From Edolisoma coerulescens (Eukaryota; Chordata; Aves; Passeriformes; Campephagidae), in contig VWZW01007169.1 in NCBI GenBank assembly GCA_013397115.1, forward strand, positions 2,011,451 to 2,075,450: a DNA stretch of 64,000 nucleotides, read 5' to 3'. A program made the translations under genes and the position numbers. Under the pieces are notes generated by a model. It did no database searches. It was not told the DNA's origin and saw only the letters and a program-made list of their open reading frames with translations. Within the stretch, counting starts at the first letter, position 1, and each line of letters begins with the position of its first letter. Positions 24,539 to 35,837 of this stretch are shown here, piece after piece.

Positions 24539-26575
24539 ATGCTGTTATCTGGGGAGGTGATAAACTCCCTGTTGGTGAAAAAGGGTTAAGGAAAGTGTTT
24601 GGTTACTTTTTGAAGATATGATTTTGTAATTCAGTGAGATACTTCTGAGCTGAGAGAGTTGGGAGGAAGCAGCTGTACCGGCCCAGTAAATGAGTAAGTA
24701 CCTGTGTTTAGGGCTGATATTGATACTTTTTAGCTGTGCAAGTGCTGTAGTTAGCTATGTGTACTTAGCAAATGAAAGGTAAAACAGTCTTCTTATTGTA
24801 GCAAAAAAAAATTATGGGCCATTTGTTTTTATTCTCAAAAGCTTCTGCTGAAATAGAGAAGTATCTCTGTGAGAAGCATCTACTTCTTTCCCATCAAAAA
24901 CATCCCAAAAACATTGCCATGTAAGCCAGTCTGAAAACCTGGGGTAAATCTCTGCTCTGTGTTTTGAAGTATAAGGAATGCAAGAGAAGCTGGAGAAGGT
25001 CTGACCTCCAGTGAAGCAAATTCTGCTCTGGTAAGCCATGGTCCTCCTGGTTTGCAAAGGAACCAGAGAGAAGCCTTGCCTAAGGGAGATGATGTGAGAA
25101 ATGGTTTCTAGAGATTTCTAGTCCTCTCTATTTTGAAAGAGGCCTATACTTTGTTACAAAGAAAAAAAAAAAGAGCAGCCTTTATTATTTAAGAAAGATA
25201 GCTCCTAAGCATTTTTATCAAGCTCAATACTAAAAAAGGGAAAAGAAGCATTGAGCCTAGCACAGGAAGCTTTCAAAAATTGGCTATTACAGGAAATGTT
25301 ATCGTAAGGTACATTTCTCTTTAGAACATGCAAAAATGTTCTCTTACCCATTTTGCTGCCTTACTGCTAAGGTCTGGCACAGGCAACTTCTAAAGTGCAG
25401 CTCCTGTACTTGAGGTGACATTAAAGCCTACTGGGAGTGTGGATGTTGGGCTGGGTGCTTTTTGGCCTGAACCGGGTACTTGCGTCCTGATGATCAAAGG
25501 GAATGAATGACACCACACGGGAAGCCTTGTCCTGAAAGCCCCAGCTCCTCCAGGCTCCTTGGAACTGTTCCTCCTGCCCTGGGCTGGCACTGAGCCGTGA
25601 GCAAGACCCTCCTTGCCAGGGTGCGAGGTGGTGTCAGCATATGCTTCAGGATGGCACGATGAGCTGCTAATTAATGGAAGGAAAAGGCAGCTGCTGAGGA
25701 AGTGCCTGATTAATCCATATTGGAGCAAGAGAGGGTGTATGAAACCTCTAAATTTAACACAACTTTAGGAAAGTATGTCTTTCTTCAGGCTTGCTTGTGA
25801 GTCAACAGCTCTTGACATCCAGTAAAGCTGAAGGAAAACCTGGAAAAGCAGTGCTAAGCCTTTGAGTGAAAAGGTGAAAAGAAAGTGAAAAGAAATGCAG
25901 ATACTTTGTTTTCCTCCTTGCTCAATTGCTTGAAATTTTTCTTTTTTTGAGCTGTGATTGATATGTTCATACCCTCTCCCCCTAAGAGAAAGCCCAAGGA
26001 CCACAGCTGGGCCTTGGCTCTGGGCAGGAGCGAGCGCTGATGCAGCTGAGCTGTGCTTACATTCCCAAGCATTGAGGAGACAGCAGTCCCAAACGGTGCC
26101 CATAGTCGAGGGAAACGTAATGGCATGGGAGCAGCAGGCAAATCTGCAAGATGGAGCACAACAGGGGCTTCTTGTGTGGAGTAATAGGCACCTTCTCGCA
26201 GAGGCAAGTTTTACTTCCCTGGAAATGCATTTGCCACAGTTTTTCTCTTCTATAGATTCTTGTTCTCTTGCATCCATATTGATCTGTTCCACTTGGTTTG
26301 GTTTTAGAAATAACATTTTTATGCAGCTTCTAACCCTCGGGTCCCTGCTTGTCACTCTGCAGCAGCCAAGAAAGGGCAGGCCAGGGCAGTGTCCTGTAGT
26401 TGCTCAGGCACCCCTTGGACTGATGCTGTTGGGAACACTCCACAGAAAGATTGTGAGGGGGTAGTTATACTAAGAATAATGAATATCAGCTATTCCAGAG
26501 GGAAAACTTAACTCAGTATTTAGGTACCTAGTCTGATAGTTAAATGATCTTAATTTTCCTTAATTAACTTCTGAT
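24539..26575. other. intergenic, overlapping long frames but no supported gene
   Basis: Positions 25765-26464 carry a 196-codon minus frame and a 168-codon plus frame that overlap each other. The minus frame is compositionally mixed, Cys- and Ser-rich in the middle, and resembles nothing known. Overlap on both strands in moderately GC-rich DNA argues for low stop density, not coding. No other feature was seen. Confidence 0.55.
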
Positions 26576-26577
26576 AC

Positions 26578-26650
26578 CTCCCCTTCCTCTCCAGTGGGTC
26601 TACAAGCAGAAAGGAGACAGGGGACTCTGTAAAGTACCCTACAGAAAGCC
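26578..26650 (+). mobile_element. short CR1-like LINE fragment
   Basis: The segment GGGTCTACAAGCAGAAAGGA followed by GACAGGGGACTCTGTAAAG aligns by eye with the 3' part of the bird CR1 LINE (the region reading GGCCTACAAGAAAGCTGGAG and then GAGGGACTTTTTACAAG). It is in sense orientation on the plus strand. Only about 60-70 bases are alignable and divergence is high, so it is old and possibly chance. Confidence 0.4.
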
Positions 26651-29499
26651 TCCTGTAAGGCCTTCACATGTCACAAATCAAGCTTTTGGTCCCATGCCCC
26701 TTCAGGTAGATGGTGTTTCAAATGGCAGTGAAATGTTAGAAAAGGATAGGGTTTTCCCCCTTCCTTACTGGCATCTGAAAAGTGTGATTTATAAGCTGTC
26801 AATCATTTCCAATGATCTCAGTCCAGTGTTTATTCAAAAATCATGTTTGGTGTAGCTGAAAGTGTTGTTACTAACTGATGAGCAAGTCTGAATGCTGAGA
26901 ATGAGAAATGATTGACATTCTTCAAGGTAAAGGGGGAGACTCTTCATCCAGCAGAAGCTGCCACTGCAACAGATGCTGTTATAGCTTCTGACACTGATCG
27001 TGATGAGTGGTGTGTAATGTCAGTAAAAGATGAGAGGCTACAACAACAAAGTGAAAAAGAAGCCTCTGAACATGAATCCCATGGCACCCTGGTAGCAGTT
27101 AATAGCCATGACTTCCCTGGCTAGAAATATGACTTTAAAAGGTCAGGTATATATTGGTTAACTTATCACCTATTCAGTAAACAAGCACAAGAGCTTGCTA
27201 ATTAGTGATCTATTACTATTTGACTCTAGGGCTTTGGTTTTTTTTTTAATAATAATTTTGGTTCCATTTTTGCCATGGCTTTTGGCAAACATTGCCTGGT
27301 TCTCTTTTTATTTCAGGTTCTCCTTTTGGTTAAATATAGTAAATACTTACAGAGAATAATTCATAGCAGAGCTGCACATGGTCCTGAATACTGTGATGCA
27401 CTCAGGAGTAATGCTGCATTTTGGGCATCTTGCTAGCAATATCAAACAGCAAGTTTCTATGTGCAGTTATGAACTTTGTCCCTCAGTATGAACAGTTTTA
27501 GGTTTCATACTCCCTCCCTCATTTTCTATGGAGAGTCCCTTGCCAGGTGTACTGGAACAGCATGTGCCTGATGAAGGCTCCAGTCAGATCAGGACCCCCA
27601 GTCTCAAAGAAATCTCCTCTGAGTAAGGAACCTTGAGTTACCATGGATGAAGGTCCTTTTGGGGAGTAGCCTTTCACTAAACCCCCAAAACTGTTGATAG
27701 TGTTCACTTAATGAACTGTAATGTTATCTGCAAAATGACAGAGTGGGTGGACTTTTTTATTGTCTCTCTTTCTGGAGGGATGTTCAGGTTTAAGCCACGA
27801 TCTCTTGTCCTCCCAGCTTTATTCTTAAGTGGAATTAAAGTCTTTAAATTGTTCTGTAAGTTGTACAAATATTTACACTGCTGCAATGTTTAAATCAGTC
27901 TCTTGTATATACATTAGTAGTGAACTTTGATGTGGTTATATCCTGGTCTCTTGACACGTGTGCACGTGGTAAGAATGAAGTGAGAGGAGATCCAGGGCTG
28001 AAATGTGACACCCCCTGACAGCCCACAGTGCTGTGGCCATGTTCTTGTCCCTGGGTGGAGATGTGGCCCTGGCTCCTGTGATGAGGGATGTGTGGCTTTG
28101 TTTGCTGCCTCTGGTGAGCCACCCCCATGGGCCCCCTGCTATCTGCCTCACAGGGACAGAGCCCACCGCCTTCAGTGGGGCGTGACTGGTGGCCAGGCAC
28201 CCCGAGGTGCTGCTTAGGAGCCAACTCCAGCCCTTGCCTCTGCTCCCAGCAGGGAAATGCCACAAGGCAGAACAGGGTCACCTCTACTTCTGCCCTTCAT
28301 TTCTCATCCTTCTCTTTTTGTTCCTTTGTGCTTCAACTTCTTTAATTGCTAAACTTGCTGTTGGACTCTGGGGTATCGTAACTGTTTTCTTTAACTGCAA
28401 GAACTCTCAGTGTTGCCTATTTGGGCACAGTGTGTTCAACAATGCAATTTTTCTTCGTAAAAGTGCTTTCTCTCACATGAAGAATTTCACATGTGTTTCT
28501 CCAGGAGCTACAGCAAATCCAGTTTGAGGGTACATGTTTTCATATGTTCAGAGTTTTAAAAAAAGCCACTATCTTCTTCCTTATTTTTCTCTTTCCCCAT
28601 TTTGCTTTGTTTGGGTCTCAGATTTGTGCCTGTATTGGTCTACACTCAGGAGGTGCAGGGGATCCAGATGCATTCTGAAGGGTTGGATTACTGCTTCTTA
28701 CTCTCTTCTGTTGTTGTAGTGCCCCATGAAGATAGCTGTGGAGCTGGGTGTGTTTCAAGTGGCAACTGCTGCATTATTCATGCTTAATACCTGTAATCAA
28801 CAACACTATTTTTGTCTCCCAGTAGTGCGGAGGGTTTGTTGCAGTGGGGTTTTTGTGTAGGCATAGACCCCCTGAATGTCCACGAGTGAGCCAGGCAACG
28901 TAATTAATTTTCTTTCCCTCCCATTTTGGGATGCTTGGCCTCATGAGGTAGATAAGCTCAGCATTCTGCTCCCCAAGGACCACGTTGTGATTTGTAAAGC
29001 ACCTTCACCGGGGTGGTAGGAGCTGGTGCAGGGAGTCTCTCCCCAGGCTGCCATTGTGCTGGTGGATGTGCTGGCCAGTCCCGTGCTCCCAGGCCGCTGA
29101 CGCTGAGTGTTGAGAGCTGCCTGCTGCACAGTGCCTGCAGCTGCAGTTACTTCAGCCTGTGAATCCCACAGCCCTTCCAGCCTTCTGCACTGAGGCTGAC
29201 ACTGTACCTTCTCCTCCAAGGCAGGAGGCAGGGGGACAACATTTTAGTTATTTGTTAGTAAAACACAGACAAAACTTTTCAGACGGCCTCTTGCAGAAGC
29301 CTGCTAAGGCACTGTTTCTCTCCTCCCAGCCGTGATCGCTGCTAGGTGCTGTGACTTTCTGGAGTTCCTGTTGCTGTCTGCACACCAAACAAGGCTTCCC
29401 TTCCTACTCCAGCCTTCCCCCCAGGAACTGTCCCTAGTTCAAAGACTCCTCTGCAGGTCCATGGGCCTTCAAAGAAGACCTTTGCTTTGTATGGTAGCT
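26651..29499. other. intergenic, no supported gene
   Basis: A 70-codon open stretch at 26912-27124 has soluble-protein composition, rich in E, D, S and A, but no ATG at its start and no recognised family. GC-richer patches at 27940-28280 and 28980-29230 hold only overlapping frames. No RNA gene or repeat element was recognised. Confidence 0.55.
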
Positions 29500-29700
29500 T
29501 TGATACAAATGAACCTCCGAGGTTTAACTGCCGGATAAAAGTAGAGTGCATTAACCCCCACAATTGCTCTAATGAAGCCAGGGTGAAGTTGTGAAGTCTG
29601 GGTCACAACTAATGGATGAGCCATTAACACCTCCCAGGCACAACAGCACTTAAAAATATCAAACAGAAAATGCATTTAGTGACTTTCAGGTGCAGAGCTG
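29500..29700. promoter_or_regulatory. candidate conserved non-coding element
   Basis: Repeat-free segment with TTAACCCCCACAATTGC, GGTCACAACTAATGG and AGCCATTAACACC motifs, and retained CpG (CTGCCGG). The texture is enhancer-like. No conservation data were available. Confidence 0.2.
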
Positions 29701-32700
29701 GTCACGGTGTTTTGAGAGCAAGTCATCATGAAAAGATTGCAATTTCATTGCCTCTCCCCTGCTCTGCTTCCTGCCCTCCATGTGTTTACATTTCAGGTCA
29801 ACTCTTCCTAGGAAGATTTTTGCTGTCATGAATCTGGCAGATGGCAGGTAACTTCTGCTTAAGTGCTTAACACTTCAAGAACTCGTGTTGATCCAGAAAC
29901 TTTATTTCCAAGCTTCATTTCTGATTAACAGTTCTGTACTGGCAGGTTCTATTGCTGGCTTATTCACTGCATTTATATAAGAAAGGTTTGAGATCCTAGT
30001 CTCTATCTGAAAGGATTTCCTGCTGGATAAGGTAATTTTTTCCTTCGACACCAAAAAACTGGATTAAGATCAGTTGCTTTTCTGCATGATGCTGAATGCC
30101 CTGGGTGGACGGGCAGAGAGTCCCAGCAGAGAGTGTGATTTGTAGATGTTTTGCTACACAAGTTGCTGCTCACCCTCAGTCTACTTTCAGAGACAGAGGA
30201 GCCTGTTTAAATATTGTATGTTGATGCTGAATGATGGAAAATGTTTCAGAGGACAGCAGGCTTTTGCTGGCAGGGGTTTGCTGCCTTGGACTAGGATTCA
30301 AGCTCCAAACATGGCTTTGTGGAAGTGAAGACCTGAAAAAAAGGGGTCTCCAGAATTCTGTGGGGTTGCTTCTTCTGACAGGAACTTTTACAGAAAGCCT
30401 GGTTATGCTGCAGGCCTTGTTCTGGGCCTTTGGCACTGCCTGCAACCCGGATTATGTTCTCCATAAAACAAACTTTTTGAGCGCTTTTCTTTCCTCCCCC
30501 CCTTTTTTTTTTCTGGCAAAAAGTTACTTGAGCTGGAGCTAGCCTGTGAGCTGACCCTCTGTCTCCATGGCTGAGCCTCTGCCCTGCTCGCACTCCCCGT
30601 GTGTGGGGAGAGGCTCAGCCCTGGGTCTCCGGCCATGTCCTGAGCAGCCGTGCTGGGGCCTTGCTGAGGGGGCCTCCCTGTGACCCCACGCTCAGCCCTT
30701 AGGGCCGCTGTTCCCTTGCTGGCCTCTGGGAATTTTTCATCCCAGGCATCCCTGAAAGACATTTCTGTTGCACTTGGGAAACACTTTCAAGCTGAGGCTG
30801 AGTGCGTGTCTTATGCATGTGGCCTTGTTGCAGCTCTGAGTTAATTCTGCCCACCTGGGAGAGGAGGCGGGTCATCAGGAGCGCTGAGGGGAGCAGAAAG
30901 CTGAGGGGAGAAGCCCATGAAACTGCATCCGTGCAGACGCACCAGCCCCTGCCCCTGGCCCAAGAGCTGGATGATTGTATGAGGCTGTAAATGAGGAATT
31001 CCCTTCTAGCTCAGCAGTGCTGTGATAAGCTCTGTCACAAGTTTAAGCTTTCGCCTGCATGTGAAGAACCCCCCTTCCCCAGCTGTGCGTCTTTTGCATC
31101 TGCCTGGCACAGACAGGCTGATGCAAAAGTCCCTGTGAAACCTGGCTTTGCTGTGCTGGCATCTCTTGGAGCTGCAGATGAAGATATGTTTGCACAAAAT
31201 GCTCTTTGCTACTCCCTCAGTTTACTGGAGTGTACAGGTTGGATTATGGAGTTGTAAAGGGAAGATGTATGTCTTAATTTCCTGCCAGCAGTTTGTTAGT
31301 CTATAAAAGTGAAATACAGAATTGTTATTTAAGCCTTCTTTGTATGATTGTTTTCATACTGAGCAAATAGTGCATACTAAAATTCCAAGGTGGGACAAGA
31401 AGAGAGTCAGTAGCATTCCTGTTAAAACCTCACCCTGCTTGGTAAGATGTATCTCCTGTCTATTTCTCCACTTGCCTGTCAAACTTGTACCACTATCCAC
31501 AAGCAGAAGAAGGAACTGCTGCTGTAAAACTACATAGCCTTTAGACTTCCAGATGAATCCTTAGGGCATAATTTAAGGAAACAGGGTCATGTGTTGGACA
31601 CTGTGTCTTGTGCGATGGTGTCATTATCTCTTATGTATTAGCAGGCTACTAATGCTGACATCTAATTAGCACCAAGAAACTGATTAACCCTCAATAGGGT
31701 CAAGAGAAAGAAGAAAAATAGATCTCAGGCAAGCAATTAGATCATTTATTTAATAAATTAAAATACTTGTGATTATAAGCTCACTCTGTCATTTTTTTTC
31801 TGTACTGCTCAGCTGAAGGCAGAAACAATGATAAAATAGTAAATGTAACGCCATGTTAATGGCAGCTTATTCAAAACACAGAATGCAAAATAAACCCACC
31901 TGTATTTTCTCTAATGGACAATTTATCATCCAAAACAGATGCATTTATTAGATGAAAAGTTGCATTCAAATACCAGTAAAATAAATGGAGTCTATTCAGA
32001 TTTCTTATTCTTGTGGTTGGGCTGTTCCACAGTATGGAGGCCAAACACATAAACGATGCTTCAACCCACATTTGTTACATGTCAGACATTTATGTTCATT
32101 GTGTACCTTTTGCAAACTAATCTGAATGCTCAGAAATGGCAAATCGGATGAATATTGTGCAGGCACCAGTTGCCATCTTCTTATACATCACCTCTGCCAA
32201 TTAATCATAATTTTTTTAAAAATAAGACAAGACTTTTCATTTGTTTTTGTGAAAGTAAAAAGCACCTATCTATGCTATCAGGTGGTGCATTCTGCCCACA
32301 GAACCTGGTGTTTGCTGCCCTGGCTATAGTGACCCAAAAGGGTTTGGCTTTTCATGCTGGAGTAGTCCTTTGGAGCTTTCTAATAGACAAGTTGCCCATA
32401 CTCCCTTCTTGCATGCTCAGTTTAAAGCATTTCTTAATTGGGTTCATTTAAATGCTAATTTTATTGAATTCAGACTCCTCTAAATCACAAAGGTGAGTTC
32501 TTGTCAGACTCCTCCAGTAATAATAATATTTCAAAAGGTTTGGAGTTCAGATTAGGTTTGGACAAACACTATAAGGTCTGCTCACATGTCCAGCATTGAC
32601 TGCAGACTGTGAGGTTTCTGGTGCCTTGCTTCCTGTGCAAGATCTCTTCTTCCCTGCTGCAGGCTCAGCTTCTTTGTCTCCTGCTTTGAAACACTCTTGC

Positions 32701-33042
32701 TTACAATTTAAAGATTGCCCTTTTTTCCCCCCAATAAAATCTATATGTCTGTCTGATGTACATGTACCTCAAGGGAGTGCCCAAATATTTGTAAATTGAG
32801 AACTGTACTGCCTTACATAGCCGTTTTTACAGTTTGCTGACTATAACTTTTTGCCTGAGAACTGCATTTTGGTGCGCAGTTGATGGCCCCGCGTGATTAC
32901 CCTGTGCGCGTCACACGGCATTTAGCTCACTTGTGCAGGTATCTGTGGAGGCTTTTGACTGTGCTGGAGACGTGTAGAAGTGTGGTTTTCTGATCAGCGC
33001 AGAAAGTGGTGCCTGCAGTGTCTGCTGGAGAGAGCAGCCGAT
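29701..33042. other. intergenic, no supported gene
   Basis: GC-rich patches at 30540-30760 and 30840-30970 contain overlapping frames only. 31,600-32,600 is AT-rich with no unit. Positions 32,870-32,920 hold a small CpG-dense stretch (GTGCGCGTCACACGG). No mobile element or RNA gene was recognised. Confidence 0.6.
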
Positions 33043-33076
33043 GGCACGCTTTCACCCCTGGCATGCTTTCACCCCT
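33043..33076. repeat. 17-bp tandem duplication, two copies
   Basis: ggcacgctttcacccct (33043-33059) is followed directly by ggcatgctttcacccct (33060-33076). The single difference is CG against TG, as expected if a methylated CpG decayed in one copy after duplication. Confidence 0.9.
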
Positions 33077-33839
33077 GGCCTTTCCTTCCTGGGCTCCGGC
33101 CACGTGAAGCACAGGCTCCGCTCTTGGAAGGAGCGCTTCCCCCACTTTTTTTCCAAAGATACTTTTAGAAGATCAAAAGGATAATCAGACCTTTACCAAG
33201 GCTCGAGATCAGTTTGGAGCTGTTAGGGACAGGCTTGGAGGGAACTTGCTGCTTCTTCCTAACTTGCTTCAGCTGCAGTAGGGACAGTGGCTGGGGAGGA
33301 AGCTGGTGGGGGCCAAGCTCATGCCCTCGTGAGCAGCCTCCAGAAGCTGCCCTCTCCCCAGTCCTGTCCCTGGATGAGCTTTGCTTGACTACCAGTGTCA
33401 CCATGGGCACGGGGGTGGTCCTGGCTCTTGGTTAAAGGTGCTTAAACAGGCAGGGGAAATGCCTGGGGCCAGTGAAGCTGAGTCACTGCTGTGCTCCCAC
33501 TAGTACTGGTCCTCCAAGGAATGGTCTGATGAGTCCCTGGAAGCAGCAGCACACTCTGAATGCCTGTGGCAGGTCCAGAGTTAATTCGGGGCTTACACAA
33601 CTGTCTCTAAATATAAAAATCAACATAACAAAGGTCATTTAAAAGAGCAGGAAAATAACCTCTCAAAATGTTCTTTTCTTGTTATTAAAACAAATATATT
33701 GAGTATGAAGTAGAGTATGTAGCATCAAGCAATGAGAAATTAATCATTGGTACCTAGTCTTAAACAGTTGATTTTTTTTTTTGAGAATGTCTTGAAACAG
33801 TTGTCATAAACACCAACAAATGCAAAGCAGCTTTCAAGA
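33077..33839. other. intergenic, no gene seen
   Basis: Moderately GC-rich to 33,560, then AT-rich with a T-run near 33,771. Nothing was recognised. Confidence 0.65.
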
Positions 33840-34270
33840 TGACTTTTTGTTATAGGCATATTCCTGAACTATTCATCTGTGTTAAATGCATTTTGCCTTG
33901 AATCATATGTCATGTTGCCAGAAAAGAGTTGTTTCCATGCCAACTCATTTGCAACATGGGGGAAAAAAATCAAAGCTACTAACATCTGCAAGATGTCAGT
34001 ACTGATATAAGCCACTTGCAATGAAAAACACAGAACTGCGGGAGGGTTTGCCAAATAGGCACTATATATAGGGTAGAATGTCATAAACTAATCGCCGAAC
34101 AGTGCATTTCCATTCCTTTTTTGGCTGTATTCTTGATCTAATTTCTTTGCCAGAAAAGGCTTGCAGCAAAAGGAGCATCAGTGTCATCCACATGCATTTC
34201 TCTTGTAAAGAAGGAATTACTCGGATTTGTTTTTCTGACTCAGGCCTCCACAAAAGCCACTTAATTTAAA
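33840..34270. promoter_or_regulatory. candidate enhancer with a MEF2-type site
   Basis: CTATATATAG at 34062-34071 fits the MEF2 consensus YTAWWWWTAR exactly. CCAAATAGGC at 34051-34060, immediately upstream, resembles a CArG half-consensus but is one A/T short. CGCC and CGAAC with retained CpGs follow at about 34,093. No frame or repeat was recognised. MEF2 and CArG pairing is known in muscle and neural enhancers; applying that here is inference. The TATATATA could instead be a chance TATA-like run. Confidence 0.3.
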
Positions 34271-35089
34271 ACATATAAGAACTTGTACAAGAAACTGCTG
34301 CTTCACTTTCCATACTATTTCCTTTCAATTCTCTCGGCTGCAGGGTCTCCTTTTATAAAGGTCCTATTCATCAGCAAGATTAATGAGACCTGGTGTCTGA
34401 AACTGTGGATTCCATTTCACAGCTACTATTTCCTCTGCATTCTCCTTCCCACCCCCATCCCTTCTTTTTTTTTATAAAAGAAGATTGTTCGTTTATTATC
34501 TAAGTATTATGAAATGCCAGAGGCTGAGGCGCTGAAGCCTGAGCAGTTCAAATATCAAGGTATATTTAATTTTAAGATGATCCAAGCATTGCTGTATTTG
34601 GAGAGACACTGGAGGTGGCATTACCTTTCTTTTTTTTTTCTTTTTGGAGGTATTAAAACAGTTCTAATTCTCAAAAGCTGTCTTTAATACATTGCTGTAA
34701 ATCCATTCTTTTTATATCTGGAGGGTATACCAGGCCACCTGTTGCACAGGTTACCAAGTCCATTGTCCCCTCTCACACGGCCGTGTCGGGGCACTTGCTC
34801 GTTGTGATACGCGAGGTTTGGTTTGTGGGGTGGGACGGGACCGAGGGCAGCCACGCCAGCAGAGGGGCCTCCACAGCCAGGTGCTCTGGTGGACGCTTTG
34901 AGTTGCCCCACGATCCCTGCAATATTTCTGTGCCCAGCCTCCTTGCTAGCCTGGGGCAGAGGGGAGGATGTTTTCCTTGGTGGACAGGCTGCCCGCCAGC
35001 CCCCTCCCTATGTGGGGTGCCGTGGCACGGTGCTGCCAAAGGGCTGTTGGCAAAGCCTGTCCCGTGGTACGGCGCTGGTGACCACACCA
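34271..35089. other. intergenic with a CpG-containing GC-rich patch
   Basis: Positions 34,770-35,100 are about 62% GC with about 17 CpGs in 330 bases (observed/expected near 0.55), below a clear island. Overlapping frames on both strands there show no known family. T-runs occur near 34,467 and 34,630. Confidence 0.55.
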
Positions 35090-35310
35090 CAAGGTTTCCA
35101 GTTAGTCATGTGTAATTGCTAAATTTCACAAAGGAATATTCATGCTTTCTGAGTATTGCTTACCCCATGAAAGCAATTACCGGAGCTGTCACGGCGGCAG
35201 TGAACAGAAAGGAGTTAATTTCATGGGAGTCATCTTTGCATAAGAGAGATTTGAAATATCAAATTGAAACATTTATGGCAAAACCTTTTGTAAAGAGAAG
35301 GTCTTGACTA
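35090..35310. promoter_or_regulatory. candidate conserved non-coding element
   Basis: A repeat-free segment just after the GC patch, with GTAATTGCTAAATT, AGCAATTACCGG, CTGTCACGGCGGC, GGAGTTAATTTCATGG and TTTGCATAAG motifs. Retention of CpGs in AT-rich DNA and TAATT cores suggest constraint. This is inference only. Confidence 0.3.
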
Positions 35311-35766
35311 CCTGTACTTGTTAGTAAGATAGAGAGGGATGGGAAATAACTGATCTACTGTATTTCAGGTATTTCCATAATTTTACTTCTACTATTTTTA
35401 GAACGATAAAACTCTCATAGAGATCATTTTTATACTTTATAAAGATCTCAATCCAAATTCATATAACTTTGCTTTATTAAAATGCTTCTACTGAGACTTT
35501 TTAATAGAAGACTATCACAGGCAAGCAAAATTGAGAGCAAATGTAGGAATTGATTCCTATAGTGCATTATTTATTTCACTGAGTTTTGAAAGTTAAACCT
35601 CAAGTAAGACCACTTAAGGATATGGAAGATTACCTGGATTTTTTCTTTTTCGTTTGGAATGAGAATGAAATGCTGTGAGCTTTGCTATTACTGAGGAGAA
35701 GTTTAGGTTATATCACCAAGAGCATATAGCACAGACCTCATAGTGTTGTTTTTCCATGCAAGTTCA

Positions 35767-35837
35767 GTGTGTGTATGTATTTATATGTATATACATCTCT
35801 TGCATATATGTTAATATGCACATTAATATATGTAATA
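35767..35837. repeat. TG/TA-rich low-complexity stretch
   Basis: GTGTGTATGTAT grades into TATGTATATACA and then ATATATGTTAATATGCA-type sequence. It has alternating purine-pyrimidine steps without a fixed unit. Confidence 0.6.

Noticed and set aside
25765..26464. 196-codon minus frame and 168-codon plus frame
   Set aside because: They cover the same DNA on opposite strands, lack recognisable domains and have mixed low-information composition.
35767..35837. Possible (TG)n/(TA)n microsatellite with Z-DNA potential
   Set aside because: Units are irregular and short, so it is listed only as low complexity.
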